DNA of 64,000 nt from Siphonodentalium dalli (GCA_032622095.1 CP136064.1:173052310-173116309), one strand, 5' to 3'; shown: positions 1 through 10,476, counted from the stretch's first letter. Numbers and translations are program-made. The notes: a model not told the origin generated them from the sequence alone.

Positions 1-546
1 TGAACAAACGGGTTAGTATCAATTAAGGTTGATAAACTGTGTCATTCACACGATAATTAGTTAGCCAAAACATGCATACGTCCAGGACACTCAATTATAG
101 AAATTGCTTTGATGACATTGTTATAACAACATTACGTAATAACCACTTATCACTCCAGTCACACTTACGCTTTGGACATTTTATCAGTTTATCACGTGAT
201 CACTAAATGTGGCAATCGGGTATCCACCGATGCCTGCAATATATTATTTATAATAATTGGACTCATTGATCTCACGTGAATAATACTCTTAGTTGTTCCA
301 ATAAAATAGTTATCAAATTCGATCACCAATAGATTTGACTGTGGAATATAATGACCTTTAACTTATTTATCGATCTATGTTAGAACATGGTCTTAACAAA
401 AAACTTGACCATAACAAAAATTACCTTACATTTATGCATGAATCTAATTAGACCATGCGTAAATATATTGTCAGCTTATCGTCTGATGAGCAAATCCGAT
501 GTTTATCAAAAATAGTACAACTTCCAGTTGGTAATTACTCTTACGA

Positions 547-765
547 ATGAAGAGCGTTGAACATATACGAAATTACTACACGAATGAACTGAAATTTATA
601 TTTCACATCTTACCAACAACAGATACAGACATAGGCATAGTGTTATACTATCTTACATGTACCCATGCTATGACATACTTAAAGGGGGATAATGCACGCA
701 CGGTGTGGAATGTTAAAGTGACACGAAACAAGGGACGTGATGCAATATTGGTGTTTGAATATTAA
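547..765 (+). CDS. Hypothetical 72-residue ORF in left arm
   Basis: ATG-initiated ORF ending in TAA, lying tail-to-tail with the ATPase gene of the same arm. Its mirror copy at 8373-8591 is equally open. No family is recognised and there is no clear signal peptide or membrane segment; the composition is mixed, with several Tyr and Thr. Two TTAAAGG-like motifs lie near its end (about 762 and 785). It may be a small gene of the element or a chance ORF kept by the recent arm duplication. Confidence 0.3.
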   Translation: MKSVEHIRNYYTNELKFIFHILPTTDTDIGIVLYYLTCTHAMTYLKGDNARTVWNVKVTRNKGRDAILVFEY

Positions 766-999
766 AAGGAACACAAGACACTCTAAAGGGACACTCATTA
801 TGAATGAATGTTAACAATACAAGCGCAGTGGTTGAAAGTTAAAATGACAGATCAATATTTAAGGGTCAAATTTTCGGGCACTTAATGCACCTTTTATCAT
901 TACGTATCGTTTCTCACTCTACAATTCCCAATAATCCACACACTCTCTCCCCCCAGCTTATAGATATATAACGAAAACGAGAATATCATGTTGATGAAG

Positions 1000-1005
1000 T
1001 TTATT
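1000..1005 (-). promoter_or_regulatory. AATAAA signal of left-arm ATPase
   Basis: TTTATT on the plus strand reads AATAAA on the minus strand, starting six bases after the ATPase stop codon. This is a eukaryotic-type polyadenylation signal, mirrored at 8134-8139. Confidence 0.5.
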
Positions 1006-1010
1006 GAAAT

Positions 1011-2594
1011 TTAATCGTCCGAATTGTCATCACCTTCGTCAGAAGTGTCATATGTTACGTCCATGAATTTTTCTAGCATCGGTTTGTACTTTAATATTGA
1101 CATTTTCACTGCATCACATTCTCCATAACCATTATTCAAATATTTGTCGACTTTATCCATGACTCTGTTGTGCAGAGTCCCATTGCGCAGCTGCAGATAC
1201 GATACTATTGTCCAAGCATAATCATTCATAAAGTGTATCATATCTTTACTTTTAAGGTCCTTGTCAGCTTGTTCTTTTGCTTCTGCGTCTTTCGAGCCAT
1301 TTTCCTTATACGTGTCCACTTTATCACTCCATTCCTCACGTGTTTTATCTCTACTTTCATCACACAAACTTTTGAAGTATTCATCTTCATTCAATTTAAT
1401 TTCCTTATTCTGACTATCATCCGGGTCCTCAGTTAATTTTCGTTTTAACTTATTTTCTTGACACCAGTTTTTTACGTGTCTCTGAACATCATAATGATCT
1501 GTGAACAAAAGCCCACAGTCATTACAAGGGTACGACATGTCTTCTCGAATGTCCATCTTTTGACGGTTCTTCTTATTAATTTCATCGAGCTCACCAGGTG
1601 GCCGTATGTCGTTAGTATAGTCATTATGTTGACCCTGGGGCACAATATAATTATATGTTATGCCCTTCTGTTGACCAGGGAGTTCTCTGTCATCATATTT
1701 CATCGCATTCTGTTGACCCTGGGTCTCAGTGTCTTTTGTATGTTTTTTCATCCCATTCTGTTCATCTGGGTGTTCTCTGTCTTTTTGGAGATTATATTTC
1801 ATGCCATTCCATTCACCCATATGTTGGTTCGTGTCCTCTTTTAGTACATTCTGTCGCAGACGTAATGTGTCCGGGGTTGCGGCTTTTAAATCCACCAGTA
1901 GGTAACCGTACGGTTCACTCGTCGCTTCCGAAAACTCTCGAACCATACGCTGAGGACATTCAGGATACATCTGTCTTGATAATGTTGAAATTAATCCCTT
2001 GTCGATTGGGTTATTGAACAATACCAAATATTGACAATTTCGTCGTTGCGTTGGATCTTTGTTGTAGTAGAAATTCTGGTTCAAACTTATCAAAGATAAG
2101 TTCAAATGGTGACTTCCTTCGGAATGCAAATCATTAACTCTCTGGTCTTTTGATGAAGTTTGCATCAAGTCATCGAGTATAACTAGATTTTTATACCGGG
2201 GGTTGATAAGAGAATCCAAGTTTGCTGGTATTCCTCGTATAAAGTTGACCTGAGGGGTGACGGTATACTTTAATTCGTAATATAGGGGCTGCCAATATTT
2301 ATAAAACCATATTATTCTGTCAGGTGCGGGTGATATTTTTGAGGCAGACTTTTGTAGTAAGGTTTTCACGAAGTATGTCTTACCACAAGATGTCGGTCCA
2401 CTTACACATGCCGTGAATGGATGCTTGAAAATAAAATCTTCATGGACGTTGGCCATTGGATCATCAAAGCAGGATGTTATGTCGCTTGGTGGCTGTTGTT
2501 GTGGTTGTTGTTGTTGTTGTTGTTGGTGGGGTTGTTGTTGTTGTTGTTGTTGTTGTTGTTGGTAGTAGTATATACTGAGCTGTCTCACCCCCAA
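1011..2594 (-). CDS. Packaging-ATPase paralogue, left-arm copy
   Basis: Predicted P-loop ATPase of the FtsK/HerA A32-like class, which pumps DNA into virus capsids. Open frame of about 527 codons with no in-frame ATG at its 5' end: the first residue is a TTG codon, and the first ATG is at 2456, giving 481 residues that begin right at the ATPase domain. Visible: Walker A in GPTSCGKT, Walker B in VILDDLM, the EGSHH segment, and the family motif YYNKDPTQRRNCQYLVLFNN. A C-terminal CxxC...H...C finger (CNDCG..H..C) follows, then a charged tail ending in an acidic run. A Gln tract encoded by CAA repeats precedes the ATG. The N-terminal finger of the central paralogue is missing, so the gene may be 5'-truncated or have an upstream exon. 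One residue differs from both relatives (PLYY rather than PLYD). Confidence 0.72.
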   Translation of the reverse strand: MGVRQLSIYYYQQQQQQQQQQPHQQQQQQQPQQQPPSDITSCFDDPMANVHEDFIFKHPFTACVSGPTSCGKTYFVKTLLQKSASKISPAPDRIIWFYKYWQPLYYELKYTVTPQVNFIRGIPANLDSLINPRYKNLVILDDLMQTSSKDQRVNDLHSEGSHHLNLSLISLNQNFYYNKDPTQRRNCQYLVLFNNPIDKGLISTLSRQMYPECPQRMVREFSEATSEPYGYLLVDLKAATPDTLRLRQNVLKEDTNQHMGEWNGMKYNLQKDREHPDEQNGMKKHTKDTETQGQQNAMKYDDRELPGQQKGITYNYIVPQGQHNDYTNDIRPPGELDEINKKNRQKMDIREDMSYPCNDCGLLFTDHYDVQRHVKNWCQENKLKRKLTEDPDDSQNKEIKLNEDEYFKSLCDESRDKTREEWSDKVDTYKENGSKDAEAKEQADKDLKSKDMIHFMNDYAWTIVSYLQLRNGTLHNRVMDKVDKYLNNGYGECDAVKMSILKYKPMLEKFMDVTYDTSDEGDDNSDD

Positions 2595-3704
2595 GCGAGG
2601 TGCAACCGCGCAACCAATGTTTACATAACACGTTGCTATGTTGTGTTGTTAAGGGGGTATTTAAATTTAAAGGTAGACAATGGGTTTAAAGGGACAACAA
2701 TTGAATTTAAATGGATGCTATTGATGAAGGTTTTAAAGGGAAAGATAGAAGAATGAATCGGGTCATTGAATTTAATGAGTGTGTTGAATGGGTTGTAATT
2801 GATAGAGTATACAAGAATGAATCGGGTCATTGAAACTGTTTCGAGTGAGATCGGGTCAGTGATTTATCTAGCGGTAGGTTTAGATATATAAGAATTTGCT
2901 TTGTGCGAACCCATAGCTGAATTAGATAGGATCTGGCATGGGATAAGAACTTGATGTAATTGATAGAGTATACAATATGGGCATAATTGGAATGATATGT
3001 GGAAGCAACCGATCAGTAATTATTAGTCAAATGAACGAGTTTTATATATGTGACTATTTGGCAAGATCAGTCTTCATCAGATGCCAGTGGGTACGAAGCG
3101 GACGATGGCAAATGAATACAGCGAAAAGAAAAAACTCGGGATTCTTTTGAACCCCCAACTATCAATTAATATGAGTTATATTCCATAATCCCTCTGTTGA
3201 TTTAGTTGGTTAGGACTCCAAGCAGATATTTCGTCCCAGATCGAGCAAGTCGTGGGTTCAAACAGAGTGATATTAGTCGACAAGTTTGAACATAACCTCT
3301 GGGCGCCGCATATATCACGTGGTTTCCGCCACCAAGGTAGAGTTTATCCATATAGCAGAAGGTGATCGTATATGATCGAAAACGGGTATAAATATTATAT
3401 AGTATAGGTTACATATTCGGGTAGATGGTTTGACTGCCTAAGCCCTAGACTCCTCAACCTCAGCCACCAGGGGTGAGAGGTCACGTCGCGGTGTGTTATC
3501 ACTAATGGAATAGGATATCGGGGTGATAAACGATCGCGTTAACCCTATTGCGTATCGCCTACAATATGAAAGAAAATAGGGGGCGTGTACTTGGGTGGAG
3601 GTTATGCGGATATCGCAGATAAGAAGATACCGTTGATATATATTGGTACTATAAAAGGAATATATAACGCTGTTATATTACGAACACCAATATTATATGG
3701 AACA

Positions 3705-3898
3705 ATGAAGACAAATAAACAGTATATTGTTCTTCCTGTCATAAAAGGCTCTCTTTTATCTGGAAAAGACTCAGTGCCCACAGATCGGTCAAGGATGAAG
3801 CATCAGTGTGAAACATGTTCAATTGAATATGTATGGCCAGACAGTTTAAAACGGCATATAAAGTTCAAACACTCTCGACAACAACACCAACAACAACT

Positions 3899-3946
<48 letters not shown>

Positions 3947-5357
3947 ACCTTATAGAGAAAGCAGTGGTGGCGCGCGACAGGATGACTTCAAATTCAGGCA
4001 TCCATTTACCGCGTGGATTTCGGGACCCACTTCTTGCGGCAAAACACACTTGCTTAAAAGTATACTTCAAAATTGTTCAGCGAGTATACAGCCTTCACCC
4101 GAGAAAATAATTTGGTTCTATAAGTACTGGCAGCCATTATACGATGAAATCAAGGACACAGTCGCGCCATCTGTCCAGTTTATACAAGGTCTTCCGACTA
4201 ACTTGGACACCCTCATTCATTCTGGAAAAAAATGTCTGATTGTACTTGATGACCTTATGCCTACGGCATCCAAGGATTCGCGGGTTACTGAATTATTCAC
4301 GGAAGGCAGTCACCATTTGGGTATATCAGTGGTTGCGATTAATCAATCTCTCTACTATAACAAGGACCCTACCCAACGGAGAAATTGCCACTACTTGATT
4401 CTATTCAACAACCCTATAGATAAAATGCAGGTAATGACTCTAGCTCGTCAAATGTATCCAGAGAAAACACAACACTTTATGTCCCATTTCAATGAAGCTA
4501 CCAATCAACCATTTGGTTATCTCGTAGTTGACTTAAAAACGAATACTCCAGAAAATTTGCGACTTCGTAGTAATGTGCTGACAAAGACTAGTATAAAACA
4601 AGAAAGCATATTGTCAAATAACAGTAGTGTTGATGAGCCCGTCGATGTGATAACGCATCAAAAGAAAGATAATATCAGTGAAACTACATACCCTGGGCTA
4701 TTGTTACAGCAGGAATACGACTCTGAAAGCGAAGGCAACATCATGCCAAGCTGTGACGATTGTGGTGTCGTATTTGAGACCCAGCATGATGTACAAAGGC
4801 ACATTAAAAATTGGTGTTCTGATAGGAAGAAAAGAGAATCAATTGAAAATGCACGGGTGAATAATAAAAAACAGAAAACTGACACGAATAAAATAGAATT
4901 AATTCCGGACCAGGACAGACTAATATTAAAACTTCCGACTGAAAAAGAAAACGATTATTTCGAAGAGGTGTGGTTACAGGCCCAAGATGACAATAAAGCA
5001 GAATTAGATGAATTAGTTGAACGTTATATGAAGAAAGGATTGACGGAAGACGAGGCTGAAGAAAAATCGAAAGTGAAGATACGTCCCGAGTATGAAAGGC
5101 GTTTCTTAAACATATACGCTGCATTTATACGAAATTTACTTGAAGTTAGTGGTGGGAAAACTCATAACAAGATCATGGATCGTGTGTATAAGATGCTAGA
5201 TGATAGCTATGATATACTCCCTGCTGTTCGGATTTCTTTGAGGACATATAAACCCCTCCTGATGGAGTACATGAGAAATAAAAGTGAGGACAAAAACGAT
5301 AATCAGATGGACTCCTCTCAAGACTCTGAGCAAGATGACGACGATGACAATCGATGA
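3705..5357 (+). CDS. Packaging-ATPase paralogue, central intact copy
   Basis: Predicted DNA-packaging ATPase, 550 residues from the first in-frame ATG (3705); a second ATG at 3795 would give 520. The frame is open from 3585, but that codon is GTG. Domains from ATG 3705: C2H2 finger at about 35-56 (CETC...HIKFKH), Gln tract at about 60-82, ATPase at about 98-300 with Walker A GPTSCGKT near 107-114 and Walker B LIVLDDLM near 177-184, then EGSHH and the motif YYNKDPTQRRNCHYL. A second finger lies near 350 (CDDCG...H...C), followed by a helical charged C-terminal domain shared with the arm copy (TYKPLL versus KYKPML) and an Asp-rich end. Finger-polyQ-ATPase-finger is much longer than typical packaging ATPases of about 200-300 residues. 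AATAAA lies at 5366 and 5391. Family assignment is from recognised motifs, not a search. Confidence 0.78.
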
Positions 5358-5365
5358 TTAACTGC

Positions 5366-5396
5366 AATAAACCTATTATTCTTGGTGTCGAATAAA
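5366..5396 (+). promoter_or_regulatory. Two AATAAA signals after central ATPase
   Basis: AATAAA occurs at 5366-5371 and 5391-5396, within 40 bases of the stop codon and still in the unique centre. This supports an expressed eukaryotic-type transcript. Confidence 0.5.
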
Positions 5397-6164
5397 GCAA
5401 ATGTTGATACACTATACTGTTTATTTGTCTTCATTGTTCCATATAATATTGGTGTTCGTAATATAACAGCGTTATATATTCCTTTTATAGTACCAATATA
5501 TATCAACGGTATCTTCTTATCTGCGATATCCGCATAACCTCCACCCAAGTACACGCCCCCTATTTTCTTTCATATTGTAGGCGATACGCAATAGGGTTAA
5601 CGCGATCGTTTATCACCCCGATATCCTATTCCATTAGTGATAACACACCGCGACGTGACCTCTCACCCCTGGTGGCTGAGGTTGAGGAGTCTAGGGCTTA
5701 GGCAGTCAAACCATCTACCCGAATATGTAACCTATACTATATAATATTTATACCCGTTTTCGATCATATACGATCACCTTCTGCTATATGGATAAACTCT
5801 ACCTTGGTGGCGGAAACCACGTGATATATGCGGCGCCCAGAGGTTATGTTCAAACTTGTCGACTACTATCACTCTGTTTGAACCCACGACTTGCTCGATC
5901 TGGGACGAAATATCTGCTTGGAGTCCTAACCAACTAAATCAACAGAGGGATTATGGAATATAACTCATATTAATTGATAGTTGGGGGTTCAAAAGAATCC
6001 CGAGTTTTTTCTTTTCGCTGTATTCATTTGCCATCGTCCGCTTCGTACCCACTGGCATCTGATGAAGACTGATCTTGCCAAATAGTCACATATATAAAAC
6101 TCGTTCATTTGACTAATAATTACTGATCGGTTGCTTCCACATATCATTCCAATTATGCCCATAT

Positions 6165-6480
6165 TGTATACTCTATCAATTACATCAAGTTCTTATCCCA
6201 TGCCAGATCCTATCTAATTCAGCTATGGGTTCGCACAAAGCAAATTCTTATATATCTAAACCTACCGCTAGATAAATCACTGACCCGATCTCACTCGAAA
6301 CAGTTTCAATGACCCGATTCATTCTTGTATACTCTATCAATTACAACCCATTCAACACACTCATTAAATTCAATGACCCGATTCATTCTTCTATCTTTCC
6401 CTTTAAAACCTTCATCAATAGCATCCATTTAAATTCAATTGTTGTCCCTTTAAACCCATTGTCTACCTTTAAATTTAAAT
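6165..6480 (+). promoter_or_regulatory. Repeated-motif region upstream of right-arm ATPase
   Basis: TATACTCTATCAATTACA occurs near 6165 and 6328. A motif TCAATGACCCGATTCATTCTT-like occurs twice, near 6306 and 6370. CCTTTAAA cores follow near 6398, 6440 and 6463. The same block is mirrored in the left arm (about 2659-2974). A promoter or replication-control role is inferred only from position and repetition. Confidence 0.35.
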
Positions 6481-6544
6481 ACCCCCTTAACAACACAACA
6501 TAGCAACGTGTTATGTAAACATTGGTTGCGCGGTTGCACCTCGC

Positions 6545-8128
6545 TTGGGGGTGAGACAGCTCAGTATATACTACTACCAACAACAACAACAACAACAACA
6601 ACAACAACCCCACCAACAACAACAACAACAACAACCACAACAACAGCCACCAAGCGACATAACATCCTGCTTTGATGATCCAATGGCCAACGTCCATGAA
6701 GATTTTATTTTCAAGCATCCATTCACGGCATGTGTAAGTGGACCGACATCTTGTGGTAAGACATACTTCGTGAAAACCTTACTACAAAAGTCTGCCTCAA
6801 AAATATCACCCGCACCTGACAGAATAATATAGTTTTATAAATATTGGCAGCCCCTATATGACGAATTAAAGTATACCGTCACCCCTCAGGTCAACTTTAT
6901 ACGAGGAATACCAGCAAACTTGGATTCTCTTATCAACCCCCGGTATAAAAATCTAGTTATACTCGATGACTTGATGCAAACTTCATCAAAAGACCAGAGA
7001 GTTAATGATTTGCATTCCGAAGGAAGTCACCATTTGAACTTATCTTTGATAAGTTTGAACCAGAATTTCTACTACAACAAAGATCCAACGCAACGACGAA
7101 ATTGTCAATATTTGGTATTGTTCAATAACCCAATCGACAAGGGATTAATTTCAACATTATCAAGACAGATGTATCCTGAATGTCCTCAGCGTATGGTTCG
7201 AGAGTTTTCGGAAGCGACGAGTGAACCGTACGGTTACCTACTGGTGGATTTAAAAGCCGCAACCCCGGACACATTACGTCTGCGACAGAATGTACTAAAA
7301 GAGGACACGAACCAACATATGGGTGAATGGAATGGCATGAAATATAATCTCCAAAAAGACAGAGAACACCCAGATGAACAGAATGGGATGAAAAAACATA
7401 CAAAAGACACTGAGACCCAGGGTCAACAGAATGCGATGAAATATGATGACAGAGAACTCCCTGGTCAACAGAAGGGCATAACATATAATTATATTGTGCC
7501 CCAGGGTCAACATAATGACTATACTAACGACATACGGCCACCTGGTGAGCTCGATGAAATTAATAAGAAGAACCGTCAAAAGATGGACATTCGAGAAGAC
7601 ATGTCGTACCCTTGTAATGACTGTGGGCTTTTGTTCACAGATCATTATGATGTTCAGAGACACGTAAAAAACTGGTGTCAAGAAAATAAGTTAAAACGAA
7701 AATTAACTGAGGACCCGGATGATAGTCAGAATAAGGAAATTAAATTGAATGAAGATGAATACTTCAAAAGTTTGTGTGATGAAAGTAGAGATAAAACACG
7801 TGAGGAATGGAGTGATAAAGTGGACACGTATAAGGAAAATGGCTCGAAAGACGCAGAAGCAAAAGAACAAGCTGACAAGGACCTTAAAAGTAAAGATATG
7901 ATACACTTTATGAATGATTATGCTTGGACAATAGTATCGTATCTGCAGCTGCGCAATGGGACTCTGCACAACAGAGTCATGGATAAAGTCGACAAATATT
8001 TGAATAATGGTTATGGAGAATGTGATGCAGTGAAAATGTCAATATTAAAGTACAAACCGATGCTAGAAAAATTCATGGACGTAACATATGACACTTCTGA
8101 CGAAGGTGATGACAATTCGGACGATTAA
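6545..8128 (+). pseudogene. Packaging-ATPase paralogue, right-arm copy with nonsense codon
   Basis: Mirror copy of the left-arm ATPase. At 6830-6832 the codon that is Trp in the other two copies is TAG, so translation from the ATG at 6683 would stop after 49 residues, just past Walker A. Downstream the frame stays open to 8128 with Walker B, the DPTQRRNC motif and the C-terminal finger intact, so the lesion is recent. The residue after PLY is Asp here, as in the central copy. As in the left arm, the Gln tract at about 6578-6650 is in frame but has no upstream ATG. Confidence 0.8.
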
Positions 8129-8133
8129 ATTTC

Positions 8134-8139
8134 AATAAA
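8134..8139 (+). promoter_or_regulatory. AATAAA signal of right-arm ATPase
   Basis: AATAAA begins six bases after the stop codon, the mirror of 1000-1005. Confidence 0.5.
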
Positions 8140-8372
8140 CTTCATCAACATGATATTCTCGTTTTCGTTATATATCTATAAGCTGGGGGAGAGAGTGTGT
8201 GGATTATTGGGAATTGTAGAGTGAGAAACGATACGTAATGATAAAAGGTGCATTAAGTGCCCGAAAATTTGACCCTTAAATATTGATCTGTCATTTTAAC
8301 TTTCAACCACTGCGCTTGTATTGTTAACATTCATTCATAATGAGTGTCCCTTTAGAGTGTCTTGTGTTCCTT

Positions 8373-8591
8373 TTAATATTCAAACACCAATATTGCATCA
8401 CGTCCCTTGTTTCGTGTCACTTTAACATTCCACACCGTGCGTGCATTATCCCCCTTTAAGTATGTCATAGCATGGGTACATGTAAGATAGTATAACACTA
8501 TGCCTATGTCTGTATCTGTTGTTGGTAAGATGTGAAATATAAATTTCAGTTCATTCGTGTAGTAATTTCGTATATGTTCAACGCTCTTCAT
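8373..8591 (-). CDS. Hypothetical 72-residue ORF in right arm
   Basis: Identical mirror copy of the ORF at 547-765, convergent with the right-arm ATPase. No family is recognised. See the left copy for what can be said. Confidence 0.3.
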   Translation of the reverse strand: MKSVEHIRNYYTNELKFIFHILPTTDTDIGIVLYYLTCTHAMTYLKGDNARTVWNVKVTRNKGRDAILVFEY

Positions 8592-9137
8592 TCGTAAGAG
8601 TAATTACCAACTGGAAGTTGTACTATTTTTGATAAACATCGGATTTGCTCATCAGACGATAAGCTGACAATATATTTACGCATGGTCTAATTAGATTCAT
8701 GCATAAATGTAAGGTAATTTTTGTTATGGTCAAGTTTTTTGTTAAGACCATGTTCTAACATAGATCGATAAATAAGTTAAAGGTCATTATATTCCACAGT
8801 CAAATCTATTGGTGATCGAATTTGATAACTATTTTATTGGAACAACTAAGAGTATTATTCACGTGAGATCAATGAGTCCAATTATTATAAATAATATATT
8901 GCAGGCATCGGTGGATACCCGATTGCCACATTTAGTGATCACGTGATAAACTGATAAAATGTCCAAAGCGTAAGTGTGACTGGAGTGATAAGTGGTTATT
9001 ACGTAATGTTGTTATAACAATGTCATCAAAGCAATTTCTATAATTGAGTGTCCTGGACGTATGCATGTTTTGGCTAACTAATTATCGTGTGAATGACACA
9101 GTTTATCAACCTTAATTGATACTAACCCGTTTGTTCA

Positions 9138-10424
9138 GACATTAAATCGATATGTTTTCTGAATAGCATATAACTGTGAACGGGGAAATAATATAATTCA
9201 TTTGGTAAAGCAAAGTGTGAAAGACACATTGTTACCACCAATGTCGCGTGTGTGATTGCGTGTACAGCGAATATGACAATTCATTCTGGAGGGTTGTAAT
9301 TTCACATTACAATTTTCGACCGTTAGTGATTCAACATAGTACATCTCAATACTTCCAATAATTCACGATAATTCACACCTGTCATATGGGATAGAGAGTG
9401 TAAAGAATAAACGCTCTTTATTATTTATGTAAAAGTAATGGTGTCTATTTTCAGGTATGACAATTATATGAACTGCGTCCGATAAACACTGGAATGTATG
9501 CATTCATATCGATGGTCACAATGTCCAATAAAGCTATTTCTAAACATCGATTAATAATTTCATGAAAAATATTTGAACAAAAAAAATAACGAAAGATATT
9601 ACACGCAAATAATTTAACATTCGACATTTTTTAATATCGAGATTATCAGAAACCGAAAACTCGTTATAAATTTTTTATTTAAACTTTTTTTTTAGAGAAA
9701 TAATTTTGGGGGTTTTGAAATTTTTCTTTTTTTGAAATTTGAGGATTTTGAAGTTTTGGGATTTTGAAATTTTTTGGAAAAAATAAATTTTTGAAGTTTT
9801 GAATTTTTTTTTGGGTTTTGTTATTTTGGGAATATTTTAGTACAACCAATTTTAGACCCCAAAGATTCTATTTTTAGAAGTGGATCCAACGAGGCGCCTA
9901 TTCTTCTGTGAATTTTCGCCATAATGGAAAAGCCCAACATCAAAAGATTACGTGTGGTATGGAATTATACGGGTTCACCACAAACGCTAAAAAAAACGGC
10001 GTCTATAACCGGTAACAGGGGATTAGGAACATTTCGGAAACGAAAATACGCTGAATGATAACATTTCAGCCGGCTGAGCCGCCATATTTCGTCAGCCACG
10101 AACGTCGTGACTGAGCCGGCTTAGCTGGCTAACCAGCCACGAAAATCGGTTGAGCCAGCCATGAAAACTATTTGTCGTGGCTTCGGGGTCTATTCTGTCC
10201 CATGTATGGATACTTTATCATTCGCATATGACTGATTGATTTACTTAACAATTTTGATGAACATCCAAACGTAAAGCTTGAGCTCTGAAAACAAATGTGA
10301 ACTTATGATGGAGAATGAACTGAATGCTTTGTGTATAAGTGAGTGATTATACGGAACCTTGATAAAGGATGGTGTGGGATTGGAGGGTGGGGGTTGTAAA
10401 CTCCATAACTCTTGTTTGCTTTAA

Positions 10425-10476
<52 letters not shown>

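Larger units (their letters stand above)
1..3726. repeat. Left arm of long inverted repeat
   Basis: Reverse complement of 5413-9137. Only scattered differences were noticed: a C-run of 6 versus 5 near 949-954, one substitution near 3275, a Tyr/Asp change and a Trp/stop change in the ATPase. The arm holds the 72-codon ORF and the minus-strand ATPase. The stretches 1-546 and 2831-3584 have no recognisable gene; the second contains a tRNA-like stretch at 3192-3267. The inner arm edge falls seven codons inside the central ATPase ORF if that ORF starts at its first ATG. Confidence 0.92.
1..9137. mobile_element. Palindromic virus-like element with three packaging-ATPase genes
   Basis: Positions p and about 9138-p are reverse complements over almost the whole segment, except the centre 3727-5412. 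The element carries a packaging-ATPase paralogue in the centre and one in each arm, plus a mirrored 72-codon ORF. Seen: the symmetry, the ORFs, AATAAA just after the ATPase stops. Known: ATPases of this kind serve polinton-like, adintovirus-like and other dsDNA viruses and are common as endogenous copies in invertebrates. Inferred: this is an integrated virus-derived or foldback element, or a head-to-head junction of a linear viral genome. The window begins exactly at the outer end of the left arm, so the real outer limits are unknown; the arms could extend beyond base 1 and past 9137. No polymerase, integrase or capsid gene is recognised. Confidence 0.75.
5413..9137. repeat. Right arm of long inverted repeat
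   Basis: Mirror image of 1-3726. It carries the plus-strand ATPase copy with a premature stop and the minus-strand 72-codon ORF. The stretch 5413-6300 has no gene apart from the mirrored tRNA-like sequence (5872-5947, minus). Near-identity of the arms points to recent formation or ongoing gene conversion. Private changes in each arm argue against a simple duplicated read. Confidence 0.92.

Noticed and set aside
1170-2017. Plus-strand ORFs antisense to the left-arm ATPase
   Set aside because: They are shadows of the ATPase frame, which has clear family motifs; the mirrored ones at 7122-7969 are likewise dropped.
3585-3704. Extension of the central ATPase to a 590-codon frame
   Set aside because: It begins with GTG, an unlikely start in an animal nucleus; the first ATG at 3705 is preferred.
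5318-5554. Minus-strand ORF sharing its first residues with the extended central ORF
   Set aside because: It is the mirrored arm edge read from a GTG codon; no family motif and it overlaps the ATPase 3' end antisense.
1-9137. Palindrome as a missed-adapter long-read artefact
   Set aside because: Such artefacts lack a 1.7 kb unique centre and would not normally show arm-specific substitutions and an indel; not fully excluded without reads.
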